Position numbers and translations under genes: made by a program
The notes under the pieces: model-generated
What the model was told of the DNA's origin: nothing
Databases searched by the model: none
Seen by the model: the letters and a program-made list of their open reading frames with translations, nothing else
Shown: positions 44,127-55,165 of the stretch, one piece after another
How positions within the stretch are numbered: position 1 is the stretch's first letter
Layout of the letters: each line of letters starts with the position of its first letter
Source: Saccharina japonica
Taxonomy: Eukaryota; Sar; Phaeophyceae; Laminariales; Laminariaceae
NCBI GenBank assembly: GCA_008828725.1
Contig: MEHQ01000676.1
Span: 74,027 to 138,026, forward strand
DNA: 64,000 bases
Direction of reading: 5' to 3'

Positions 44127-45219
44127 TAACCTTTGTCTATAAGTTAATAATTTTAATAAAAAAAACGTGGCGTTTTACGCACTACACAGGACTACTATTA
44201 ATAGCTACACGCTACACAGCACACCTGACTGACTGTCTGGATGGGCGCCTCGGGGAGAATCTGAAGGCACGCGGCACCACAGGCCAGAAGGGTGGCACGA
44301 GAGACAGCACAGAAGACCGACCGGTGATTTCGTGATTTCGAGTGGCCGAGGACGGGACGGAGTTTCTATCCGGAAATTGCATGATGCGGAGAGGGGTGAT
44401 GCAGCACAGTGGCACGCGACGGCTGCGGATGCAACTGCGACACGGACCGTTGTGACACCAATGCGCCCACGGAGGGGCCTGAGCGAGGGCACGACGGGGG
44501 GGCGGGGGCGAGGGGCGGAGTTTTGCCCAAAAGTCTGGAGACTGGGTATAGATCAATCATCGTCATGTGCTGCGTGCCTTGCCTTTCAAGTACCGAACGA
44601 AATAGCTGGCGTATAGGGACGCCCGTACTCGCCTTCTGTATGCCTCCCATGCCTGTTTTTTTCTTTTCGCTTTCCAATTTTTCCTTTTTGACGTTTTCCC
44701 TTCTTGCCTTTTTATTTTTGTGTCTCGTTTGTTCTCTTTCTATATCTCTTGTTGCTGCTTCATATAATAACCCTTTTGCCCCTTTCTGTCTTATTATTAT
44801 CTTGAACGCGCGTGCGTATATACAGCTAGATCCCCACCTGTTGATTTGCTCTTTCTTTCTTTTTTTGGTCATGGTTTTGGGTTTTTGGTTTTCTTTGTGG
44901 GTCGTCACTTTCCTCTTTTAGTCCCTTTTTATTTTCCCCCATTTTCTTCCTTCCTTTTTTCATTTATTCAATTTTTTCCTTTTCTCCTTTTTCTCTTCCG
45001 TTCTCCTTTTCCCTTTCCTCTTTAGATTGGTTTCATTTTCTCTTGGCTGAGGTGTACTATGTGCCACATCAGTTATTATGTACATCGTACGTTGTGGAGT
45101 GATGCTCTAAATATGATGGAAGGGGCGCAGGGATTGTCGTTGCTGGCTTGGAATCACAGCTTCTCTTCAGTATAGGAGACCTCAGGTTTTATATTAGCCC
45201 TCTGACGATGGGAGACTAA
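44127..45219. other. element A interior, unassigned frames
   Basis: A minus-strand frame at 44366-44908 (180 codons) is lysine- and arginine-rich in its first half and proline-rich later. The opposite strand is also open. The plus strand from 44640 to 45020 is a long pyrimidine tract, which explains both. Coding status is undecided. Confidence 0.3.
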
Positions 45220-45459
45220 GGGCCATTCTTATCGAGCAGCTTTTTTCCATAATTTCCAATATTTTTTTCCAAAAAAAAAAGGAAATCTTGGAAATCTTGG
45301 AAATTATGGAAATATTGGAAATTCTTCAGAGGGCAAAATGTTTGGAAGGCTTCACGTTCCAATAAATGGAAAAAAAAATGGAAAAAATGGAAATCTAAAA
45401 AATTACGCGAAAAAAAACATGGAAATTTTGGAAATTTATGGCTCCGATAAGAACGACCC
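45220..45459. mobile_element. 240-bp Harbinger-type MITE
   Basis: GGGCCATTCTTATCGAGC at the left and the inverse of GGGTCGTTCTTATCGGAGCC at the right, with TAA TSDs (45217-45219, 45460-45462). It is the sister of the MITE at 31970-32208, with the same length and A/T-rich GGAAAT/TTTCC interior. Confidence 0.85.
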
Positions 45460-47435
45460 TAAGAAGGCTAAAGCTGAGATAAGACAGAGCCGGGAGGAGA
45501 GTGAAAGGATGAGGGGCTCTGCTTCAAGACGACAGAGCCTTTTTGCCCCCGCTAATAGCCCGCTAGTCGGGTAGTTATAACAGCTTTGGGAAATTTGTGG
45601 TGCTTAGCTATTCCTCAGTTATCGCCCATCCTGTCCAAGGGGTAATATCAGTCCTATGGTATTCTAAAAGCTAATTCTACGGGTTATCTCGTCCTGCCAG
45701 AACTATTATGATGTTCAGAACATTCACGAAGCCTCGATGCTACTACCTATCTGATTTACCAAGGAAACTTCAGTACACGATGATAATCTTAGGATGGCAC
45801 AAGGCTTTGAACCTGTACGATTATCTCTCAACCACTATAAAGTCCTAGAGCACCTCATCGCATTAGCCCACCCTGACTAGTCGTATATGCAGACCACACG
45901 ATGGTCGATAGATGATAACGACATTCACCCCAAAATACCGAGAAGGGGGGTCGAAGATGCGGCTATTCGAAACAACATAATAAGGCCATAGATTCCCCCA
46001 CACCTCGTAGTGAGGCCTAAGCATCACGAATAGGGGCATCGACAGGAGCGATCGCTGCGGGAGGGATCAACACCAAAACAGGAGAAGACAGAAGCCGAAA
46101 TGAAAGCAAAACAAATACAAAAACCCGAAACGAAGCCAAAGAGATACCAAGACAAATGAAAAAGAAGAAAGCGGGACGCAGGGTACAGCCGTGTACGCGG
46201 GAGCTCAGATATTAAGGGGGCGTGACGGAGCCGGGGGAGATACGAGTGCGGGGCTGATAATATAATCATGGTGGAAACGATGGAGGCTACATAACAGGGA
46301 ACACAAAACGAAGTCCAAAGGGGTATCAGGGTGGTGACTACTCGCAATGGTCGAAAACTCGGAAAAACAAACATGACGCAGAAGGCGAAGGGGGCACGGC
46401 AAGGCTACGATGAAAGTCCCTAGAACTACGAGATATGGCCAAGAGGCTGATAGGGCCTGATAAGGGAGTGAACATTGTGGCACTCTGAAGCGGCCGAGTA
46501 AAACGAGGACAACGCCAGGAAACGGAGCAATGTAAGTCAACCAGAGCAAATGCGCTAAAACAACGCCAGAAAAAGACTCCGATGGGTAGACCTAAGCCGT
46601 CTGAATCGGCATGGACGACGGCGTGTGTACAGTACAACACGCAGACATTTCACCTATGGTAGCTACATCGTAGCTGGACCGCTCGCGGTAGGAAACGCGC
46701 TGATTTGGAAATGTGAAAACACAACAGAGGAAACAATAACAAATATACCACAAAAAACAGAGTTCATTGCGGCCCACATACTGTGGAACGCACGCACCAA
46801 CCGTGGGGACGGTAGTGCGGTGGTATGGTGGCTTGGAAAGGAGGCCAAGGCAACCGAGATGCTACGATGGCAATGGAAAGACATCACACAAGAGCTGAAA
46901 TCCGGTGTCGCCATGGATCAGAGATCTTACAAAGACGGGGACCTGCAAGACCAGAGATGGGGTAGAATACAACCCAAAAATAGCAACTCAGGAAATACCT
47001 CAACGACGCCCGGAATGCAACTATCAGCACAAAGTCACCGCGATTCGGCGGCCTGAGCCAAAGTAGGCCGGGGGGGAGCGGTGGTGACGGATCCCAAAGT
47101 AGAAACCGAGCACATTAAAAACCCTATTTAACCACGGTCCACCTGCCGTCACGTGTTGGGGCAGGTGAGGGCCGCGATGGATGCTAGAAAAGGAAGCAGG
47201 TGCTACCATACACAAAAGACCAAGCCGAAATGCGGGGGTATCGCGGGCGAAACACGCCCAAGGTTTAGACAACCCGGAAGAATGATCTACTGTCGATGAT
47301 TGAAGACTATCCCAGAAGAACTGTTTTTATGCTACTCGAGAAGAACTATTCTATGCTATGGAAGTAAAAGCTATCCCGAACCAATTATGCGAAGGTAACG
47401 AAAGCTAACTAGGGTTGGGGGGTACGGAAGCGGCG
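45460..47435. other. element A interior, unassigned
   Basis: No gene recognised with confidence. A plus-strand frame at 46625-47056 (143 codons) has a tryptophan-rich part (VVWWLGKEAK, then LRWQWKDITQEL) but no known domain. Minus-strand frames at 46024-46640 are hydrophobic and unassigned. Confidence 0.3.
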
Positions 47436-47439
47436 GGGG

Positions 47440-47870
47440 CTCCGCGGGGTGTACCTGTGCTGCGCAATACCTCATGGGCTAGGCTTCCAGTCGCATGGCG
47501 TTGCAAACACCACGAGCCGGAGATGGCGTTCCGGGCAGTAGTGTAACGGGCAGGTTGGAGGTCGATCTTGATGGCGCCGAGGTCGTCCAGGAAGCGGATT
47601 ATGTAGGAACAGTTCGGGGAAGAGTCCGGGAGGCTATCCGAAGAGGCGTCCTAGGGCGCGCGGTGGACAATGTTTCGAGGCCACCAGAGGCCATCGCGCG
47701 CCTTGTACCAAACGTGTGCCACAGAAGGAAGAGTGGTTGGACTGAAGTTGCGGAGCCAGAGGTCGCGGGAGACCAGGGAGTAGCCGGGGGCGAGAAATGT
47801 ATGTATGCATATATATCCTCTCGGTCCCTTGGCATCGTAAACTGCCTGTTGCATTATGCGCCTCATTCCT
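47440..47870 (-). pseudogene. retroelement polyprotein remnant
   Basis: The minus strand shows KARDGLWWPRNIVHRAP, then SYIIRFLDDLGAIKIDL, ARYTTARNAISGSWCLQRHA and TGSLAHEV. This string resembles C-terminal domains of some retroelement polyproteins in stramenopiles, as far as I recall. It is a broken fossil fragment inside element A. Confidence 0.35.
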
Positions 47871-47959
47871 CCTTCGTTGGCTTCGCCGCTGGGGGGCTTC
47901 GCCGGCGGCCTGGGCCGACGGCGATGTCCCCTTGTACTTACTTACGTTTACCCTCTCAT

Positions 47960-48796
47960 AACGTGTGTTAGGATATCCACAAGGAATTCCGCTAACACAC
48001 TAACATACAGTACGCGACAGCAGTTAATAATTTAAGGCTGGATTTTCAGACGAAAATATGAACATTAACTCTTTTGTACTGAAAGTGGTGTAGGGCACAC
48101 CCTGCCTTGCATAAGAATTCCAGCCTGGCCAGAATCAAGAGATTCTTGACTGGTGTCGCGTACGGTGGTGTTATGTAAGCGTTTGATTGGCCATGTACGT
48201 TGGTTATCAGTCTGAAGTGTGCCAAGGTAGCAAGTAAGAATAAGGTAACATGCTAACATAATATTACTCGCTACGGTGTCACTAACACGGTAACACAATG
48301 TTAACATAATATTGGTAATTCAGCTAACACACTAACACATAGTGTTATGTAAACGTTTATTGGACCATGTACGTTATCCGTCTAAAGTGTGTTACGGCAG
48401 CAAGTAATAATTTCGCTATCACACTAACATAACGTTACTCGCTGCGGGCTGATATCGATAACACGGTAACATAATGTTAACGCTTCATTGACCATGTACG
48501 TTATCCCTATAACGTGTGTTACGATGGCAACTAGGAATTTCGGTAACACACTAACATAGTGTTACTCGCTATGGGCTGCCTACTTTAACACCGTAACAAT
48601 CATACTGCGGTCATCACGGGATCAAGGTAACACTCTAACATAATGTTACGCGATCGCCCGGCAATATCGTAACGTACTAACACTATGTTATCACAAAATC
48701 CGGAAATTATATAACGTAGTAACGTGATGTTACGATTTTTTCCGATGGCGCGTAACATTAACATAAAACGTTAAGTGTTACGTTATCCAAGGTGTG
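47960..48796. repeat. TAACAC/GTGTTA palindrome array, right
   Basis: Mirror of the left array: repeated CTAACATAGTGTTACTCGCT, GTAACACACTAACATA and TAACATAATGTTAC. Three diverged ~110-bp units each carry GGCCATGTACGTTATC or a variant of it. Confidence 0.85.
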
Positions 48797-50490
48797 AAGC
48801 ATTCCTTCTCCCCCGTACTTCATGAATCAGTTCACTATTTAGTCTGCCCCTGCTTCCTTTTTATTAGTAAGAGTATCTACACACTTATTTAGTTATTTCC
48901 TTGTAAACTCTCCCGGTAATCCTTCTGAACCACTGCTGTCTTCCCTTTATGGTACATCTACGTTCGCCTCTGCCCACGCGTTGATTTCCTTCTCGAATTA
49001 TTCGTCGAACGTTTCGTTGGTTGTGGGCGTTCCTAGCTTGCGGTAGTGCTCGACAAGTACCTCCGTTTTCCCCTTCGAACTACCAACCATTTTACCGTTC
49101 GGTGCTCTTAATGTAGCTATCCCCGTGTCTGTCTCTCCTGCTTGTTTGCCCAGTATCGTTTGTATCCCTACCCACATTTGCTTCATCCCTCCATCAAAGT
49201 CTTCGTTCGTTTTATGAACGACGTCTTCCCATATCCTTTTCTTCTTCTCAACAAACATATCTCACTTTGTTTCTAGAAATAGCATACTCCTCCCATCCTG
49301 ACGTAGTTTTACTCGATGTGTATCTTTCGTGTGCCTTTTCCCTTACTCTTACAGCTTCTTTTACTTCCTCATCCCACCATTTCACTGCTCTGTTGCATAT
49401 TCTTAACTTCTTCCCTATTACTTTACTTGCTGTGGTCTTGACCAAGTATTCCCATCCTTTTAGGATCCTCGCTCCTGCACTATCCCTCTTCATATTGTTC
49501 CCTGTCGTACCTATACTTTCCAACAGCTCGGAAAAATGCTCTGCGTTTTTGGTAATTTCTTGTTGAAAGTCTTCTAGCTTTGATTTTACTTCTGGTTTAT
49601 CTATCGCCATCTGTACAGTTTCCTACCTCGCCTATTTTAGATAACTCTCGTCTGCTGACTGTCTGTCCATGTTAGGCAGTGATCCGTAGTTCCTTCGTCC
49701 GCTGCGAATACATGCACTTCCGTTTCCTTACTACTTCTATTATTTACCACTATAAAGTCGAGAACGGAGCGTCCTCCCTTTAGTATGGACTGTCTAGTCG
49801 GTTCTGGCTCTGGCTTTATTACGCTACCATTCAGTGTCTTCATCTCATTGTTTTTGACGAACTTCAGCTTCTCGTCCCCGTTCTTATTATTTGTTATTTC
49901 CCCATGTTGTACAATGCTCTCGTTCGGGTTGCGTGCCTTTCCAATTCTTGAATTAAAATCTCCCACTAGAACTACTTATCCTTGTCTTTTATATTTCTGT
50001 ACATCTACTGCTACTTCTCCGAACTTATTCTGTATACCTGGTATCTTTTACCGCACTCTTCGACTTTGGCGGCCTATACTCGTAAATGTGTCCTAAGAAA
50101 TAATATTTCGCTCCCCTGTCCCCTGGTATCTCTATCCATATTAATTCATCGAATTTTGTGGCTTTAATCACTTCTATTATGTCACACAGTATTATTTGAC
50201 CAGGAACCCTACTCCCCTCGCCCCCCTATTCTTGTTGTTCTGTCCCTTCCTCTTTTTTCCTATCCATGCGTACTCTCCATGTGTGCATCCTATTCACCCC
50301 CCCTATTTTTCCCACGACTCTTGAATTCCCAATATGTCTAGGTGGCGCTTACTTTGTTCGGATATTTATATCCTCCTGCGCTCTTCCGTGGCGAATCACA
50401 TACGTTCCGTAATCCTATTCTCAGCTTCTTCGTTTCACTATTCGATTGACTATTGTCTTTCGTTTCTTCTCCGTTCATACTTCTGTATTC
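48797..50490 (-). pseudogene. LINE copy 1, endonuclease and linker
   Basis: Minus strand, APE-type endonuclease: RIGLRNVCDSPRK near 50400 (N-terminal strand), GDFNSRIGKARNPNES at 49960 and VLDFIVVNNRSSKETEVHVF at ~49750. DEGTTDHCLTWTD lies near 49680, with D-H of the catalytic SDH box. The linker follows in two frames (49248-49610, 48998-49258: KRIWEDVVHKTNEDFDGGMK). A frame change lies near 49250. Upstream it meets element B (TSD CTGTATTC), and downstream it joins the reverse transcriptase across element A. Confidence 0.85.
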
Positions 50491-50507
50491 CACACCTCGG
50501 ACAGCTC

Positions 50508-51720
50508 ATGAGCTACTGTAGCTCATCTGTCGTGTATAGCTCAAAACTTCAAAACATGTGCAGATGAGCTACGAGCTGGTTCTGGCATATCACCCAAAAT
50601 TTCGTCAGTCACGAATGCCGCATGCAATAGCAACTCCAATGCCACATATTTGGTATCATACCGCCATGAACAGTGGAAGAGGGTGACGTCGCCAGATTTT
50701 TGTTCAAGGACCTAAAACTGGCGCTACCGCCGAAAATGTGGCCAGACCAATCACAGGCCTTCAAAGTGGTCAACGATAGTCAGGCGTTTCCGTAGGAAAA
50801 CATGTTTTCCCCCCACTTTTTTTTCCTGAACGAGCCGCTTCCAGGTTGTTCAAGGCATGTTTGTACAAAGTTTCACGCAAATTTCGAAGATCTGCGTATG
50901 ATCATATTAAGTCATATTTAACGCCCAAAATCGATTATATACGGAAACTAAGTAATTACGAGGCAACGCCTATTTTTGCACTTTTACCGCACAAAAGTCC
51001 AAATCTCCACGCCGTTTTTTGAAGATAGACCCTGAAATTTGGTACACGTGTTTTATGCGCCCTACCCAAGCTTTTTACGTTTGTTTTTTTTTTTCGCCGG
51101 AAATTTCGGATCTCTTAAGACCCAAATTTCCCAAAAAATTACAAAACAAGAAATATCTGACGAAAAAAAAAAAAAACCTATCCGTTAAAGTCTCGGGTAG
51201 GGCGCATAAAGCACGTGTGCCAAATTTCAGGGTCTATCTCCAAAAAACGGCATGGACATTCGCCACTGAATGAATTTTGGGTGATATGCCTGAACCAGCC
51301 TGTACCGCCTAAAATAGCTCAAGCCGGGGAAAACAAAACATGTGTAGCTCATGTAGCTCCCATAGCTCATTTTGAGTCAAATGAGCTAGCTCATGTAGCT
51401 CCTATAGCTCACCTTCGGCAAATATGTGCAGATGAGCTATCCTCTACCAGTATAGCTCAAGCTTTGAAATCATGTGCAGATGAGCTATCGCCTATAGCTC
51501 AAGCTTTGAAAACATGTGCAGATGAGCTACCGTCTACAGCTCAAGCCTTCAAAACATGTGCAGATGAGCTACCGCGTAGTAGCTCAAGCCTCCAAAACAT
51601 GTGCAGATGAGCTATCGCTTACAGCTCAAGCCTTTCAAAAATGTGCAGATGAGCTACCGCCTATAGCTCACCCCGGGAAAACATAATCATAGATCATGTA
51701 CGCAGCTCATTGTAGCTCTT
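50508..51720. repeat. GAGCTA/TAGCTC array, left
   Basis: Repeats of ~40 bp such as GTGCAGATGAGCTACCGCC then TATAGCTCAAGC and CAAAACAT, forming GAGCTA..TAGCTC inverted cores. Array blocks at 50508-50575 and 51310-51720 are separated by 0.7 kb of AT-rich sequence (50580-51300) without a recognised gene. That stretch is itself bounded by imperfect inverse copies of TGGTTC.GGCATATCACCCAA. Confidence 0.85.
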
Positions 51721-51842
51721 TGTCGGCGAACATGTATGTAACACCCTCACTTTGGCCCACGTTTACTCCACTTGGAATAAAATCTAGAAAACTCCATTTA
51801 TTCCACCTTGTGCAGAAAATGTCTAGCTTTGCGTTTCTTAAC

Positions 51843-53287
51843 TAGAGGTGGGCACCTTTAAGAAAAAAACCGGTTCAAACCGGTTTTTGGAAACCCAGCA
51901 GGCGTGCCCGAGTAGGCGGTTTTTGGCAACAAGAACCGCGTTTTTTTGGGCCGGTTTAAACCGGTCAACCGAAAACCTGTTTAAACCGGAAAAAAACCGC
52001 GGTTATAACCGGTAAACGGGTTTAAACCGGCAGAATCGGACCGACCTTTGACTGATTACACTGGTACGTACAGCAGTAGTAGTAAGATAGTACGGGTCGA
52101 AAATGACTTGGTTCTAGTGTCTGAATGACTTGGTAATTGCGTGTGGGCCGATAACGATTCTTTTTTGTGCGGGGGATATTAATTGACTTGATTTTAGTGC
52201 AGGTATCCGATTTGGCTTGGGTTTTGTGTGCCGGCCGAAAAACACTTCGTTTTAGAATGGGTGGTTGAAAATGACTTGGTTTTAGTGTGAGGGCATCGAA
52301 ATTGTCTCAGTTTTATACGTACTAGATATCGAAACTAACTTGGTTTTAGTGTTGGGGTTGAATTTTTAACTTGTTTGTTGTGTGGGGGATTGAAATATAA
52401 TTGATTTTGTGCGGGGATAGTAACTAGCTCGAGTTTTGTGCGGGGGGTCGAAATTGATTTGTTTTTCAGTGTCAGTGCCGAAAATTACTTGGTTTTAGTG
52501 TCTGGATGGAATTTGACTGTTTTTGTGTCAGAGCCGAAAAATACCTGGTTTTAGTCTCGGGGCATCGATTTTGTGTCAGGGCCGGAAACTAATTGGTTTT
52601 AGTCTCGGGGCATCGATATTTGCCTTGGGTTTTTAACTGGGATCGACATTGACTTGATTTTAGTGTTAGGTTCAAAACTAACTTGATTTTGTGTCGGAGA
52701 TCGAAATTGACTTGGTTTTTGTTCGGGGGGTCCAACTTGTGACTTGGTTTTTGTGTGCGGGCCGAAAATTAAATGTTTTTAGTGGGGAGATCGCAGTTCG
52801 CTTGCTCTTTGTGTGCGGGCCGAAAATAATTTGGTTTTGGTGTGCGGTATGTATATGCAGCGCCTTACCCTGTCGATCGTAGATCTGCTGCGCTCTCGAC
52901 TGCCCACGGAAATCGCACTGCAGTAGCAGCAATCAGTGTTGTACCTGTGGCAGCAATGTCGTATATCTAATGATGTGTACCTGGAATTCACGTTAGCCCG
53001 TAAAATATGCTGTGCTGTTGTTGTACCATACCACGTCGTTTTCCATTAGCACGCTAACAGTGGCTCGGAATCCACATACGCAGCATGTACTGGACGCATA
53101 CATACCGCTAGGTTCAATGGTTTGGAGGCGTTTCATGTTGTCATCCGGTTTAAACCGGTTTTCGGTTAACCGGTTTAAACCGGCTGAAAAAAAACGGTTT
53201 AAACCGGTTTTCGGTTTTGAGAATAACGCCTCCTTGGCCGGTTTTCGTTTTTTTTTATTTTCTCTCTACTGCAGGTGCCCAACTCTA
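51843..53287. mobile_element. complete small hAT element (hAT2)
   Basis: 1445 bp with ends TAGAGGTGGGCACCT and the inverse of TAGAGTTGGGCACCT, a classical hAT form. A perfect 8-bp TSD, TTCTTAAC, lies at 51835-51842 and 53288-53295. CCGGTTTAAACCGG palindromes crowd both ends (51865-52040 and 53140-53245). The middle (52050-52870) is a run of diverged ~40-bp phrases containing GACTTGGTTTTAGTGTGGGG-like text. There is no transposase, so it is non-autonomous. Confidence 0.92.
52080..52870. repeat. diverged ~35-45 bp phrase repeat in hAT2
   Basis: Phrases of the form CGAAAATGACTTGGTTTTAG followed by TGTG(T/C)GGGG recur ~20 times with point changes, in one orientation. This is a decayed minisatellite filling the hAT2 interior. 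Confidence 0.75.
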
Positions 53288-53295
53288 TTCTTAAC

Positions 53296-53639
53296 TCATT
53301 TTTTTTCGTCCTATACTAAAATCAAGTAAGTAATACTTATTGTTATTCATCCTAGTCAACTTTATTTTGGATGCTCTTTTCGTATTTTCGTTTTCAAACT
53401 CACACTAATAATGAAATCAAGTAAACACAAGTATCGTCTTGGTCGAGAGATTTCCAGCCAAGACCTTTTGTTATCAATAGAGATTTGGTACGGAAATAAA
53501 AAGTATCGCCTTGGTCAAGACGAGACTTTCACCATACACCGGATGAGACTTGTATCACACCCCGGATATATTCCAAAAGGTCTCGGTTTTGAAAGTTCGC
53601 GCACGCGAACTTTTATCCAGATTTCTTATATATAATGAC
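53296..53639. other. element B interior, unassigned
   Basis: AT-rich sequence between hAT2 and the right array. A duplicated phrase, AGTATCG(T/C)CTTGGTC, occurs at about 53430 and 53510. No gene recognised. Confidence 0.4.
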
Positions 53640-54140
53640 ATCTCTTGAGCTTGGTCATCTGTCGCCTGTAGCTCAAGCTTTGAAAACATGTCCAGAAGAG
53701 CTACCGCCTATAGATCAAGCCTCCAAAACAAGTGCAGATGAGCTACCGCCTATAGCTCAAGCCTCCAAAACATGTGCAGCTGAGCTACCGCCTATAGCTC
53801 AAGCTTTGAAAACATGCGCAGATGAGCTACCGCCTATAGCTCAAGCCTTCGAAACATGTTGCAGATGAGCTACCGCGTATAGCTCAAGCCTCCAAAACAT
53901 GTGCAGATGCGCTATCGCCTACAGCGTATTTTGGGCCAAATGAGCTATTAATAGCTCAGGCAGATCATATAGCTCACTCTGGACATATGTGTGCAGATGA
54001 GCTACCGCCTATCGCTCAAGCTTTGAAAACATGCACAGATGAGCTATCGCCTATAGCTCGAGCGAAGGAAAACATGTGTAGCTCATGTAGCTCATCGGTG
54101 GCTAGCTCTTTGAAGAGCTAGCTCGAGCTACGGTGAGCTG
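53640..54140. repeat. GAGCTA/TAGCTC array, right
   Basis: About eight units of the ~40-bp motif (CAGATGAGCTACCGCC, TATAGCTCAAGC, CAAAACATGTG), ending GCTAGCTCTTTGAAGAGCTA. It is placed just inside the right terminus of element B. Confidence 0.85.
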
Positions 54141-54156
54141 ATCTGTCCGGGGTGTG

Positions 54157-54665
54157 CTGTATTCTCTTCTTAAAGTTTTTTTTTTCTGTTTCGGTTTCCG
54201 GTTTTTTCGTCTTGCTCTACGCCACTGTGTTTCTCTCCCATTCCCTTGGGGCCATTTACTGTTTGCTGCCTCCGTTCACCCTAGGACTACGTCTTAGATT
54301 CGCTATTCCATTCGCTATACATACCCTCCACCCTAGTCTGTTAATCCATGCCGACACTTTTGCTGTCTAACTTCTGCCACTCCATACTCGCTTCCGGTTT
54401 TAGCGTGACTCGTTAGTGTTCTCCCTCCCTTTCTACTTGTCCTATGTAATGCAAAGCAGTACAGTCCTACTTCGCCGCACTTCCTCTTGAACTCCATTCT
54501 CGTCATGTCGCTAGGAACTCCGAATACCAGCACTCCTACTGTAGTACTTTACCCTTCCAATCTTTCTTTCTCCAGCCACCCTGCCTTACGGTCTTTTGCC
54601 TAATCCCTTTCCGAGACTATCTCCAGCTTGTTTGTGTTCATATTTGTAGTGGGAAGTGCTCAAGT
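54157..54665 (-). pseudogene. LINE copy 1, ORF1 fragment
   Basis: The minus strand reads VLVFGVPSDMTRMEFKRKCG, then EVGLYCFALHRTSRKGGRTL. An opening of this kind is common in ORF1 nucleic-acid-binding proteins of LINEs, which may be RRM-like. A charged stretch (KDRKAGWLEKERLEG) lies upstream. This is the 5'-most LINE piece seen. It ends at the G-run of the next R1. Confidence 0.7.
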
Positions 54666-54669
54666 TACG

Positions 54670-55165
54670 GGTGGGGGGGAGGGGGGGGGGGGGGTACTCA
54701 TGTCGTGCACGGCCGTAGTCGTATGACATAGACCCTCGCATCCCTACAATGCCGGGACGGAGAACGTTGGGTTTTCACCAACCAGGCAGGCATTGCTTGC
54801 ACCAAGCGCGAAGCGCCGTGAGGTATCGGGCGTGTCGCATGGAGGGTGAGCTGCATCCTGCTAAGAACCGACTCTGAGGCGGACTTGCATATGGACGATA
54901 GCCCAATGAATTGATTTAATTTCTGGCGTGGCCACTTCCAGAGACAGCAATGGGTATCACTTATGTATCTGCCCCGTGGGTGCCTTACCATATACTCACT
55001 ACGTGATACGATCATCCCCCTTGTGCTGCGGAGTTGAGGTTATCAACCCCGCACAAATGATGTAACAAGACCGCTAGGCTTGGTGACCGCCCAAAAAACC
55101 CCGGTAACTTGGTTGTCTAGCTCACTCAGTGAGAGGCGTGTTTTACAGCGTCGTCGCCAGGAGGG
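54670..55165 (-). repeat. R1 full-length copy
   Basis: Starts at a long G-run (54663-54691) and TACTCATGTCGTGCACGG. It follows the whole R1 order (GCGCGAAGCGCCGTGAGG, TCTGGCGTGGCCACTTCC, GTTGAGGTTATCAACCCC) and ends TTTTACAGCGTCGTCGCCAG. It is inserted at or next to the LINE 5' end. Confidence 0.88.

Larger units (their letters stand above)
42968..48796. mobile_element. CACACC-family DNA transposon A
   Basis: 5829 bp. Ends are CACACCTCGGATAACGTAAC at the left and the inverse of CACACCTTGGATAACGTAAC at the right. A perfect 8-bp TSD, AAGCATTC, lies at 42960-42967 and 48797-48804. LINE coding is continuous across the excised site. Both flanks are packed with TAACACTATGTTA-like palindromes. The interior holds a TA-flanked element, a Harbinger MITE, a retroelement remnant and frames of 100-180 codons (44366-44908 minus, 46625-47056 plus) that I cannot assign. 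No known transposase was seen. The 8-bp TSD fits hAT, P or KDZ groups, but the ends match none with confidence. Confidence 0.85.
50491..54156. mobile_element. CACACC-family DNA transposon B
   Basis: 3666 bp. The left end is CACACCTCGGACAGCTCA and the right end is the inverse of CACACCCCGGACAGATCA. A perfect 8-bp TSD, CTGTATTC, lies at 50483-50490 and 54157-54164. It has the same terminal CACACC.CGGA and the same TSD length as element A, but its subterminal arrays use a GAGCTA/TAGCTC motif. It is inserted in the LINE endonuclease start, and LINE sequence continues on both sides. A complete small hAT lies inside. No transposase was seen. Confidence 0.88.
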
